DNA of 18,527 bases from NCBI GenBank assembly GCA_003520545.1, contig DOUP01000234.1:1-18527 (forward strand), written 5' to 3'. Positions 6,180 to 11,350 of this stretch are shown piece after piece. Origin of the DNA: Maritimibacter sp. Lineage in GTDB: Bacteria > Pseudomonadota > Alphaproteobacteria > Rhodobacterales > Rhodobacteraceae. Made by a program: the position numbers and the translations under genes. Numbering within the stretch: position 1 is the stretch's first letter; each line of letters opens with the position of its first letter. A model generated the notes under the pieces. It searched no databases. It saw only the letters and a list, made by a program, of their open reading frames with translations, and had not been told where the DNA came from.

Positions 6180-6874
6180 TCCTCGACGATTTCTTCAAAG
6201 CCCTCGGTCAACTTGGCGACCGCCGCTTCCGCAAGGTGCTTCTGCTCGGGGTCGGCCTGACCATTGCGCTGCTCGCCGCGATCACCATCGCCCTCGTCGT
6301 GCTGATCGGCGTGTTCCTTCCCGACACGATGAGCCTTCCATGGATTGGCGAAGTAAACTGGCTCGACTCGCTGGCAAGCTGGGCCATCGTCGGCATCATG
6401 ATGGTGCTCTCGCCTTTTCTAATGGTGCCGGTCGCCATCGCGTTTCAGGGCATCTTTCTGGACGAAGTGGCCGACGCGGTGGAGCAAAAGCACTACCCCA
6501 ACCTGACGCCCGCCGGAGACGTGTCGATCCTCGATGGGCTTCGCGACGCGGCGGGGCTGATCGCGGTCACGATCGCGGTCAACATAATCGCCCTGATTCT
6601 TGCGCTGTTCATCGGCCCGCTCGCGCCGATTCTCTTCTGGATGGTGAACGGCTACCTGCTTGGCCGCGAATACTTCCACCTCGCCGCCATCCGGCGCGAA
6701 GGGTTGCAAGGCGCAAACAGGCTGAGAAAGAAATTCGGCACCCAGGCCTGGGTCGCCGGCACTCTCATGGCGGTGCCCCTGACCATCCCGCTCGTCGGTC
6801 TCATCATCCCCGTGATCGGAGCGGCCACGTTCACGCACATGTATCACCGGGTCACAGGCACCGCGCGAGCCTGA
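6176..6874 (+). CDS. EI24 domain-containing (CysZ-like) membrane protein
   Basis: A 232-residue integral membrane protein of the EI24/CysZ superfamily. The N-terminus ILDDFFKALGQLGDRRFRKVLLLG is typical of alphaproteobacterial members. Hydrophobic spans are visible at about residues 21-45 (VLLLGVGLTIALLAAITIALVV), 63-90, 130-160 (LIAVTIAVNIIALILALFIGPLAPILFW) and 195-220. A reentrant-like amphipathic part and the NGYLLGREYFHLAAIRR segment, diagnostic of EI24 proteins, lie between the third and fourth. CysZ imports sulfate in enterobacteria; that function cannot be assumed here. The ATG at 6176 overlaps the nitroreductase stop; an in-frame ATG at 6164 is the alternative. The gene ends 6 nt from the convergent MAPEG gene. 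Confidence 0.88.
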   Translation: MILDDFFKALGQLGDRRFRKVLLLGVGLTIALLAAITIALVVLIGVFLPDTMSLPWIGEVNWLDSLASWAIVGIMMVLSPFLMVPVAIAFQGIFLDEVADAVEQKHYPNLTPAGDVSILDGLRDAAGLIAVTIAVNIIALILALFIGPLAPILFWMVNGYLLGREYFHLAAIRREGLQGANRLRKKFGTQAWVAGTLMAVPLTIPLVGLIIPVIGAATFTHMYHRVTGTARA

Positions 6875-6880
6875 GTGGCG

Positions 6881-7345
6881 TCAGGTCAGAACGTCCCATA
6901 GAACATGCAGCGCCATGTAGATCACGATCAGGGATCCGATGGTGTAAAACGCGGCCCGAACCTCGTGGCGCTGCTTCGTCAGATACGCGACAAAGTGCGC
7001 GGCCCGCGCGGCTACAAAACCATAAAGAAGCACCTGCGCCAGCCAGAGCGCGGGGGCCGACAAGACGAACAGCAGCCCCGCCATCCAGAAGGCGGGGATG
7101 TTTTCCAGATCGTTGCGGTGCATCCGGCGTGATCGGTCGACATAGTCGTCGATGTCCAACTGGCCCGCGTCCGGCGTCCGGTTCAGCGGTCCGGCAATCA
7201 GGTCTTCGGGGTTCACAAGCCCGCGCCCGGATTTCATCATCCGCGCGACGGTCATCCACCCTTGGCCCATTACTTTCAACACCATCACAGCGGCGGCAAT
7301 GGCATAGGTTCTCAGGACTGGGTCAGCGAGATCGAAGGTGGTCAT
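6881..7345 (-). CDS. MAPEG family membrane protein
   Basis: A 154-residue protein of the MAPEG family (membrane-associated proteins in eicosanoid and glutathione metabolism), with four hydrophobic segments at about residues 9-31, 80-97, 99-118 and 130-150. The diagnostic RRMHRNDLENIPAFW (about 73-87) is present; Asn and Glu in this motif help form the glutathione site in characterised members. Bacterial substrates are mostly unknown. I start at the ATG at 7345 because GGAG then sits 6 nt upstream; an in-frame ATG at 7351 abuts that GGAG with no spacing. It is divergent from a TetR gene, and one repressor operator lies between the -35 and -10 of its likely promoter, so it is probably the repressor's main target. 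Confidence 0.88.
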   Translation of the reverse strand: MTTFDLADPVLRTYAIAAAVMVLKVMGQGWMTVARMMKSGRGLVNPEDLIAGPLNRTPDAGQLDIDDYVDRSRRMHRNDLENIPAFWMAGLLFVLSAPALWLAQVLLYGFVAARAAHFVAYLTKQRHEVRAAFYTIGSLIVIYMALHVLWDVLT

Positions 7346-7388
7346 GGGCATCTCCGCGAAAAAGAGCAGGTAAGGCGTCTTCCGTTTG

Positions 7389-7403
7389 CTTACCGCTGGT
7401 AAG
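7389..7403. promoter_or_regulatory. TetR-type operator 1
   Basis: CTTACCGCTGGTAAG is a perfect 6-bp inverted repeat with a 3-bp centre. It overlaps a possible -35 (TTGCTT, 7386-7391) for the TetR gene and lies near the predicted start point of the MAPEG transcript. Confidence 0.7.
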
Positions 7404-7405
7404 TT

Positions 7406-7434
7406 GTTTAGCCTACCAATGGTAAGTCAGTCAA
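7406..7434 (-). promoter_or_regulatory. Likely promoter of the MAPEG gene, overlapped by an operator
   Basis: On the minus strand, TTGACT (7434-7429), a 17-nt spacer and CTAAAC (7411-7406). The spacer is almost entirely the palindromic operator at 7412-7426, so a bound TetR dimer would block polymerase. Confidence 0.55.
7412..7426. promoter_or_regulatory. TetR-type operator 2
   Basis: CCTACCAATGGTAAG repeats operator 1 with one arm mismatch; centres are 23 bp apart. It fills the -35/-10 spacer of the MAPEG promoter and overlaps a possible TetR -10 (TAGCCT, 7409-7414). An extra half-site GGTAAG occurs at 7369-7374. Confidence 0.7.
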
Positions 7435-7445
7435 GGCGGCGAAAC

Positions 7446-8021
7446 ATGAGCAAACCCAAGACCAGCGAGAAAATCCTCGCCATCGCACGAGACATTCTTG
7501 CCGACGATGGCCCCGAGGGGCTGTCCTTCGACGCAATCGCGCGCGAGCTGGGTAAATCGAAACAAGCGGTTCTGTATTGGTATCCGACGAAGCGAGACCT
7601 CCTGGCGGCGCTCTATCTGCCGTGGCTTCGCGCCGAAGCGCAGGTTGCATCTTCCGCAATCGAGGCGGCAACCTCCCCTGCCGAGGCCGTCGTCGCCTTC
7701 GTGCGGGCTGTCGCGGCGTTTCACCTAGACGACCTCTCCCGGTTTCGAATGATGTATCTTGTCCCCCAGGTCACCCGCCGGGCAACTCCCGCACGGGCGC
7801 CCGATCCGGTCGTCGACGACGTGCATCCGGTCACCGACCAGCTTTATGGAGATCTGGCGGCCCATCTGGACGCCCCGGACCCGCGCGCCGAAGCAATGGC
7901 AATCCATTCGGCCGTGCTGGGCGTGGTTCTCATGGTGTCATTGGGCGATGCGCTGTCGGACCCGTTGAAACATGGGGCCGACACGCTTGTCGACGCCCTG
8001 GCGAGCCGCCTTGCGACCTAA
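7446..8021 (+). CDS. TetR/AcrR family transcriptional repressor
   Basis: A 191-residue TetR-family regulator. The N-terminal DNA-binding domain is clear: KILAIARDILADDGPEGLSFDAIARELGKSKQAVLYWYPTKRDLLAALY (about residues 9-57), with the helix-turn-helix at about 27-46. The remaining 130 residues are helical and form the ligand/dimer domain, with RFRMMYLVPQVTR in the middle; the ligand cannot be read from sequence. I start at ATG 7446, just before the domain; the frame opens earlier only at a TTG inside the operator region. Two palindromic 15-bp sites upstream indicate autoregulation and control of the divergent MAPEG gene. A repeat-like sequence starts on the base after the stop codon. Confidence 0.93.
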   Translation: MSKPKTSEKILAIARDILADDGPEGLSFDAIARELGKSKQAVLYWYPTKRDLLAALYLPWLRAEAQVASSAIEAATSPAEAVVAFVRAVAAFHLDDLSRFRMMYLVPQVTRRATPARAPDPVVDDVHPVTDQLYGDLAAHLDAPDPRAEAMAIHSAVLGVVLMVSLGDALSDPLKHGADTLVDALASRLAT

Positions 8022-8066
8022 AGCGTTCCGCCAAGAGCCTGAATCACTGGTTTATGGGGCTACGCC
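8022..8066. repeat. Possible partial copy of the 3828 intergenic repeat
   Basis: The first 24 nt (8022-8045, beginning AGCGTTCCGCC) match the arm of the 3828-3926 element, read from its right end, at 18 of 24 positions, including AGCGTT and CCTGAA. As in the first copy, it starts directly after a stop codon. I see no second arm, so this may be a half element or chance similarity. The rest of the 45-nt gap to the convergent DUF1467 gene shows nothing else. Confidence 0.35.
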
Positions 8067-8348
8067 CTAGTTCGGCGTGCGCTCGCCCAGGTAGCCGTTC
8101 CAGTCCAGCATATCGACGGTAATCGCACCGGACAGGATGATCGCGACGATGATCCCCCAGAGCGGCAGGGTCACGAGCGTCGTAATCAACATTGTGCGCC
8201 CGAGCTTGAAGTTCGACGGCGCGCCTTCGTGCGTGCCCGGCACAACGTCGCCGTCCTCGCCCTGCGTGCGCAGTGTGATGGGGAGTACGATGAACATGGT
8301 CATGAACCAGACCACGACGAAAAGAACGGCACCGCCGGTAATGGACAT
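8067..8348 (-). CDS. DUF1467 family membrane protein
   Basis: A 93-residue membrane protein of the DUF1467 family, which is frequent in alphaproteobacteria. Two transmembrane segments are visible at about residues 5-26 (GGAVLFVVVWFMTMFIVLPITL) and 52-74 (MLITTLVTLPLWGIIVAIILSG). Between them lies the family stretch RTQGEDGDVVPGTHEGAPSNFKLGR (about 27-51). Function unknown. Its ATG overlaps the stop of the methylmalonyl-CoA epimerase gene by one base (TGATG), so it is the second gene of a tight two-gene unit, translated by coupling. Whether it has a role linked to the epimerase is not known. Confidence 0.88.
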   Translation of the reverse strand: MSITGGAVLFVVVWFMTMFIVLPITLRTQGEDGDVVPGTHEGAPSNFKLGRTMLITTLVTLPLWGIIVAIILSGAITVDMLDWNGYLGERTPN

Positions 8349-8752
8349 CAGACCTGCTCCAACTCGATTAGGCAGCCGTTGAAGTCTTTCGGATGGAGGA
8401 ACAGGACTGGCTTGCCGTGGGCCCCGATCTTCGGCTCGCCGGTGCCGAGCACGCGTGCGCCATCGGTCTTCAGCTTGTCTCGGGCCGCGATGATGTCGTC
8501 AACCTCGTAACACATGTGGTGAATGCCGCCCGATGGGTTCTTGTCGAGGAAACCCTGGATCGGGCTGTCTTCGCCAAGCGGGTAGAGCAGTTCGATCTTG
8601 GTATTCGGAAGCTCGATGAACACGACGGTCACACCGTGATCCGGCTCGTCCTGCGGATCGCGCACCGTGGCGCCCAGCGTGTTTCTGTACTGCGCAGCGG
8701 CGGCCTCAAGATCCGGCACGGCGATGGCTACGTGGTTCAGGCGTCCGATCAT
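8348..8752 (-). CDS. mce: Methylmalonyl-CoA epimerase
   Basis: This enzyme interconverts the (2S) and (2R) epimers of methylmalonyl-CoA in the propionyl-CoA to succinyl-CoA route, or in the ethylmalonyl-CoA pathway of some Rhodobacterales. It is a 134-residue glyoxalase/VOC-fold protein of normal length. It begins IGRLNHVAIAVPDLEAA with His7 as the first metal ligand. GGIHHMCYEVDDI (75-87) supplies the second His (78 or 79), and LIELEQ near the C-terminus supplies Glu130; the KIELLYPL strand (52-59) and HPKDFNG (120-126) are also typical. Cytoplasmic, cobalt- or metal-dependent by family. It leads a two-gene unit with DUF1467. The regulator gene on the other strand starts 156 nt away. Confidence 0.93.
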   Translation of the reverse strand: MIGRLNHVAIAVPDLEAAAAQYRNTLGATVRDPQDEPDHGVTVVFIELPNTKIELLYPLGEDSPIQGFLDKNPSGGIHHMCYEVDDIIAARDKLKTDGARVLGTGEPKIGAHGKPVLFLHPKDFNGCLIELEQV

Positions 8753-8851
8753 CTCTCACTCCCTCAAAGGTCAGCCCTGCTTATGCCCAAGGCTCCCGGA
8801 CCACGCAAGGGTCGGGAAAATTTGCCGCAGACCGGGCAAAGCCACGCATCG

Positions 8852-8866
8852 TTAACGCCGCGTTCA
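8852..8866. promoter_or_regulatory. Possible CtrA-type site upstream of the response regulator
   Basis: TTAACGCCGCGTTCA fits the CtrA consensus TTAA-N7-TTAA with one mismatch in the second half. It lies about 43-57 nt before the regulator's start codon. A single degenerate site is weak evidence. Confidence 0.25.
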
Positions 8867-8908
8867 CCAATTCCGTGGTTCGGTGATTGCGACGAAGGAG
8901 AGCACATC

Positions 8909-9598
8909 ATGCATGATCTGATTCCCGTTCCGCCCAAGCCCAGCCCGGACCGCCCCTTGGCCGGATTGACCGTTCTCGTGGTCGAAGACAGCCGCTTTGC
9001 GTCCGAGGCGATCCGATTGCTCTGTCTCAAATCCGGAGCCCGTATCCGGCGGGCGGATCGGCTCGAAAGCGCACATCGTCACTTGCAGGTCTATCGCCCT
9101 TCGGTGGTCATCGTGGATATGGGCTTGCCCGATGGGTCGGGGGCCGAGTTGATTTCGGAGTTGTCAGCCGTTGACGCCGACAGGCCAGTCATCTTCGGTC
9201 TGTCCGGCGACGATCAGGCCGAGGGGGAGGCGATGGCAGCCGGGGCCGACGGCTTCTTGCTGAAGCCGGTGGAAAGCCTTGCAACCTTCCAGCATGAGGT
9301 GCTCGCGGCGCTTCCCTCCGACGCCCGCCCCAAGGGTCTTCGCCCTGTCGCGAGCGATGTCATCTTGCCCGATACGGTCGCCTTGGCCGATGATCTGCTG
9401 AACGCTGCAGACCTTCTCACCGAAGCCAAACGCAGCGGCGAGTTCGGGTTCTTGGTCCACTTTCTCCAAGGGGTCGCAGCGTCGGCCCATGACGCGGAAC
9501 TCGGCGCCGCCTGCGATGCTCTGGCCACAGGCGGAAGGTCCGCCGTCGATCTGGTGTCGGCGCTCCTGTCACAGCGTCTGAAAACCGCCGCGGCCTAG
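8909..9598 (+). CDS. Response regulator receiver protein with Hpt-like C-terminal part
   Basis: A 229-residue protein. Residues about 20-132 form a complete receiver domain: acidic pair Glu26/Asp27 (VVEDSR), phospho-acceptor Asp70 (VIVDMGLPDGSG), Ser99 (GLSG) and Lys119 (LLKP). No DNA-binding or enzymatic output domain follows. The C-terminal part (about 155-229) is helical and holds HFLQGVAASA at 184-193, which resembles the phosphotransfer motif HxLKGxA of Hpt domains with Lys replaced by Gln; this reading is inference. The start ATG at 8909 follows AAGGAG; the frame is open far upstream into the epimerase gene, but as its shadow. No histidine kinase gene is adjacent. The stop TAG lies inside the CTAG shared with the convergent acetyltransferase gene. 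Confidence 0.85.
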   Translation: MHDLIPVPPKPSPDRPLAGLTVLVVEDSRFASEAIRLLCLKSGARIRRADRLESAHRHLQVYRPSVVIVDMGLPDGSGAELISELSAVDADRPVIFGLSGDDQAEGEAMAAGADGFLLKPVESLATFQHEVLAALPSDARPKGLRPVASDVILPDTVALADDLLNAADLLTEAKRSGEFGFLVHFLQGVAASAHDAELGAACDALATGGRSAVDLVSALLSQRLKTAAA

Positions 9599-10317
9599 CA
9601 CCCGCGCAGTGCTGGATCGGCGTTGACCCTAACCAGGGACGTCAAGTCACCCAACCGCTCGCGTTGGCGCCCGTCCGCGTCGAAATTCGCGTCCGACAAC
9701 CACGCGCCAAACGCCTCTTTCAGCCCTGGCCACTCGCTGTCGATCGCGGCGAACCAGGCCGTGTCACGGTTGCGTCCTTTCACGACCATATGCTGGCGAA
9801 ACACGCCCTCGTAGCTGAACCCGAACCGCTGTGCGGCGCGGCGCGACGCGCGGTTCAGCGCGTTGCACTTCCATTCATACCGCCGATATCCCGCCTCGAA
9901 CGCCCATTTCATAAGGAGATACATGGCTTCGGTCGCCGCGCGGGTCTTCTGGAGCGCGGGCGAAAAGGCGATGAAACCGACCTCGATAGACCCGGATGCG
10001 GGCGCGATGTTGAGCAGGGCGCAGAACCCCTCGATCCGACCTGTGTCGAGGTTCTTGATCGCGAAGAACACCCGGTCGGGTGCGGTAACAGCGTCTTTCA
10101 TCCAGCGGTGAAACGTCGCCGCCGACGAAAACGGGCCGACCGGCATGTAATCCCATACGGCGTCATGCCCGTCAAAGCTGCGAAACAGCTCTGCCGCATG
10201 ACGTTCAGCCACGAGCGGTTCCAGATGTGCAAACCGCCCGGTCAGCTCGATCCTGTCCGGCCGTGCCGGTGGCACCCATCCGGGCACATCGCGACCCAAG
10301 GCTCGTTCATCCGCCAT
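9595..10317 (-). CDS. GNAT family N-acetyltransferase
   Basis: A 240-residue acyltransferase of the GNAT fold, of the RimJ/RimL-like subgroup. After a variable N-terminus, the domain begins IELTGRFAHLEPLVAERHAAELF (about residues 23-45). GSIEVGFIAFSPALQKTRAATEAMYLLMKWAFE (about 128-160) contains the acetyl-CoA-binding loop, here QKTRAA in place of the usual Q/RxxGxG/A. YRRYEWKCNALNRASRRAAQRFGFSYEGVFRQH (about 164-196) contains the family-typical N-x-x-S-x-x-x-A-x-x-x-GF pattern. Substrate unknown. The start at 10317 follows GAGGTGGGG; the frame is open upstream to 11025 but only through the pilin gene's opposite strand. It shares CTAG at the stop with the convergent regulator. Confidence 0.9.
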   Translation of the reverse strand: MADERALGRDVPGWVPPARPDRIELTGRFAHLEPLVAERHAAELFRSFDGHDAVWDYMPVGPFSSAATFHRWMKDAVTAPDRVFFAIKNLDTGRIEGFCALLNIAPASGSIEVGFIAFSPALQKTRAATEAMYLLMKWAFEAGYRRYEWKCNALNRASRRAAQRFGFSYEGVFRQHMVVKGRNRDTAWFAAIDSEWPGLKEAFGAWLSDANFDADGRQRERLGDLTSLVRVNADPALRGC

Positions 10318-10346
10318 CCCCACCTCGTCTTTCCGACAAACCCAAT

Positions 10347-10366
10347 CGCCCCAACGGTTAGGGGCG
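10347..10366. other. Small GC-rich hairpin in the intergenic region 10318-10489
   Basis: CGCCCC (10347-10352) pairs with GGGGCG (10361-10366) around an 8-nt loop. It lies 30-49 nt upstream of the acetyltransferase start on the minus strand and would be in its leader. No T-run follows, so it is not an obvious terminator. Its role is unknown. Confidence 0.3.
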
Positions 10367-10489
10367 CGGCTTGTCCCTGTAAATCCCTCAATTCGCACCA
10401 AGCGCGGCCCGCTCTTTCCCCAGTTCTGCCCAAATTGGCAGGCAGGCTCACACTCAAGCCGTCGAGGAAGGCAGTTTAGGAGTTTTGAA

Positions 10490-10678
10490 ATGCAGCAGAT
10501 TTTCGAACGCTTCATGAGCGACGAGGAAGGGAACGCAGTGATCGACTGGGTCGTCCTGCTGGCTGGCATGGTGCTCCTCGCCCTTTCGGTTGTCCTCACC
10601 GTGACCGGCAATGTCGAACACATCACGGATGACACCAAATCCCGGATCGAAGCGCAGGACAAACACCTCCCGACCTGA
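10490..10678 (+). CDS. Flp-like small pilin/membrane protein
   Basis: A 62-residue protein resembling Flp-type (type IVb) pilins. A short charged leader MQQIFERFMSDEEG precedes NAVIDWVVLLAGMVLLALSVVLTVT, a hydrophobic segment at about residues 16-38. In Flp pilins, prepilin peptidase cuts after Gly and Glu stands at +5 of the mature chain; here Gly14 is followed by N-A-V-I-D, so Asp19 replaces Glu. The polar tail VEHITDDTKSRIEAQDKHLPT is short. No tad/cpa secretion gene is nearby, so it is an orphan; other Rhodobacterales have similar VDWV-type small proteins, as I recall. The ribosome site TTAGGAG is strong and a terminator follows 20 nt after the stop. Confidence 0.75.
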   Translation: MQQIFERFMSDEEGNAVIDWVVLLAGMVLLALSVVLTVTGNVEHITDDTKSRIEAQDKHLPT

Positions 10679-10698
10679 CCTGACCGACCCGGAATTCG

Positions 10699-10734
10699 AA
10701 ACGGCGCGCTCCATCCCGGAGGGCGCCGTTTTCT
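10699..10734 (+). terminator. Rho-independent terminator after the Flp-like gene
   Basis: Arms AAACGGCGC (10699-10707) and GCGCCGTTT (10723-10731) pair perfectly. CTCC/GGAG extends the inner stem after one G-G mismatch, and a short T-rich tail follows. Confidence 0.75.
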
Positions 10735-10740
10735 CGTTGT

Positions 10741-10765
10741 GGAACCCCGACGTCCCGCGCGCGTT
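10741..10765 (+). promoter_or_regulatory. EcfG-type general stress promoter motif
   Basis: GGAAC (10741-10745), a 16-nt spacer and CGTT (10762-10765) match exactly the GGAAC-N16/17-CGTT consensus of alphaproteobacterial EcfG promoters. It stands just after a terminator and 32 nt before the hemerythrin gene start, the right place for its promoter. Sequence match seen; sigma-factor use inferred, and I cannot see whether the genome encodes EcfG. Confidence 0.55.
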
Positions 10766-10797
10766 ATCAGACGGAAGCCAATTCGAAAGGATGAGCC

Positions 10798-11274
10798 ATG
10801 CCCTCCATCTATGACGCCATCACCGCGGACCACGAAAAACACCGCGACCTGCTCGCCACCATCGTCAACACCGAAGGCGGCAGCCCGGAACGTCGCGAAG
10901 CGTGGAATGCGTTCTACTGCGACATTAAAAGCCATTCCGCCGCCGAGGAAGAAGAATTCTACGCGGTCCTGATGCAAGAGACCTGGGGGCAAGACACTGC
11001 CCGCCACTCGGTCGCCGAGCACCACGCGTTGGACGAGATCGTCGAAGAGCTGAACGACATGGACATGTCATCCCCGGGCTGGCTCACCCGGTTCAAGACG
11101 CTCAAGCGCGACTACGAACACCATATGGAAGAGGAAGAAAACGAGGTCTTCACCCGCGCCAGGAAGGTCGTCGGCGAAGAGGAAAACGATGCCTATAGCG
11201 AGCGCTTCCAGAAGCGCAAGGAAAAGGAACTCGGGCTGGTCCAGAAGAAAAGAGAGGACCATCTCGAAGATTGA
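10798..11274 (+). CDS. Hemerythrin HHE domain-containing protein
   Basis: A 158-residue cytoplasmic protein with a hemerythrin-type HHE four-helix bundle, expected to bind a di-iron centre. Visible ligand motifs are DHEKHRDLL (about residues 11-19), HSAAEEEEFYAVL (about 46-58), AEHHALDEIVEEL (about 74-86) and YEHHMEEEENEVF (about 105-117). The C-terminal tail (about 125-158) is highly charged, with RFQKRKEKELGLVQKKREDHLED, and probably a free helix. Such proteins are linked to oxygen, nitric oxide or iron handling and stress; the role here is not known. AAGGA precedes the ATG. An EcfG-type promoter motif upstream points to general stress control. A strong terminator follows. Confidence 0.93.
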   Translation: MPSIYDAITADHEKHRDLLATIVNTEGGSPERREAWNAFYCDIKSHSAAEEEEFYAVLMQETWGQDTARHSVAEHHALDEIVEELNDMDMSSPGWLTRFKTLKRDYEHHMEEEENEVFTRARKVVGEEENDAYSERFQKRKEKELGLVQKKREDHLED

Positions 11275-11300
11275 GGTCTAAAAGGTGCACTTCAATCAAG

Positions 11301-11330
11301 AACGCCCGCTCGATTGAGCGGGCGTTTTTC
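11301..11330. terminator. Strong Rho-independent terminator between hemerythrin gene and aspS
   Basis: AACGCCCGCTC (11301-11311) and GAGCGGGCGTT (11316-11326) form a perfect 11-bp stem with a GATT loop, followed by TTT on the plus strand. It ends the hemerythrin transcript and could also serve convergent aspS, which stops 21 nt away. Confidence 0.88.
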
Positions 11331-11350
11331 GTTTCGGCTGGCAGCCGGGC

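Noticed and set aside
8393..8908. N-terminal extension of the response regulator to 8393
   Set aside because: This part is the reverse complement of the epimerase gene; the real start has AAGGAG just upstream and leads directly into the receiver domain.
10318..11025. N-terminal extension of the acetyltransferase to 11025
   Set aside because: It runs antisense through the pilin and hemerythrin genes and has no GNAT-like sequence.
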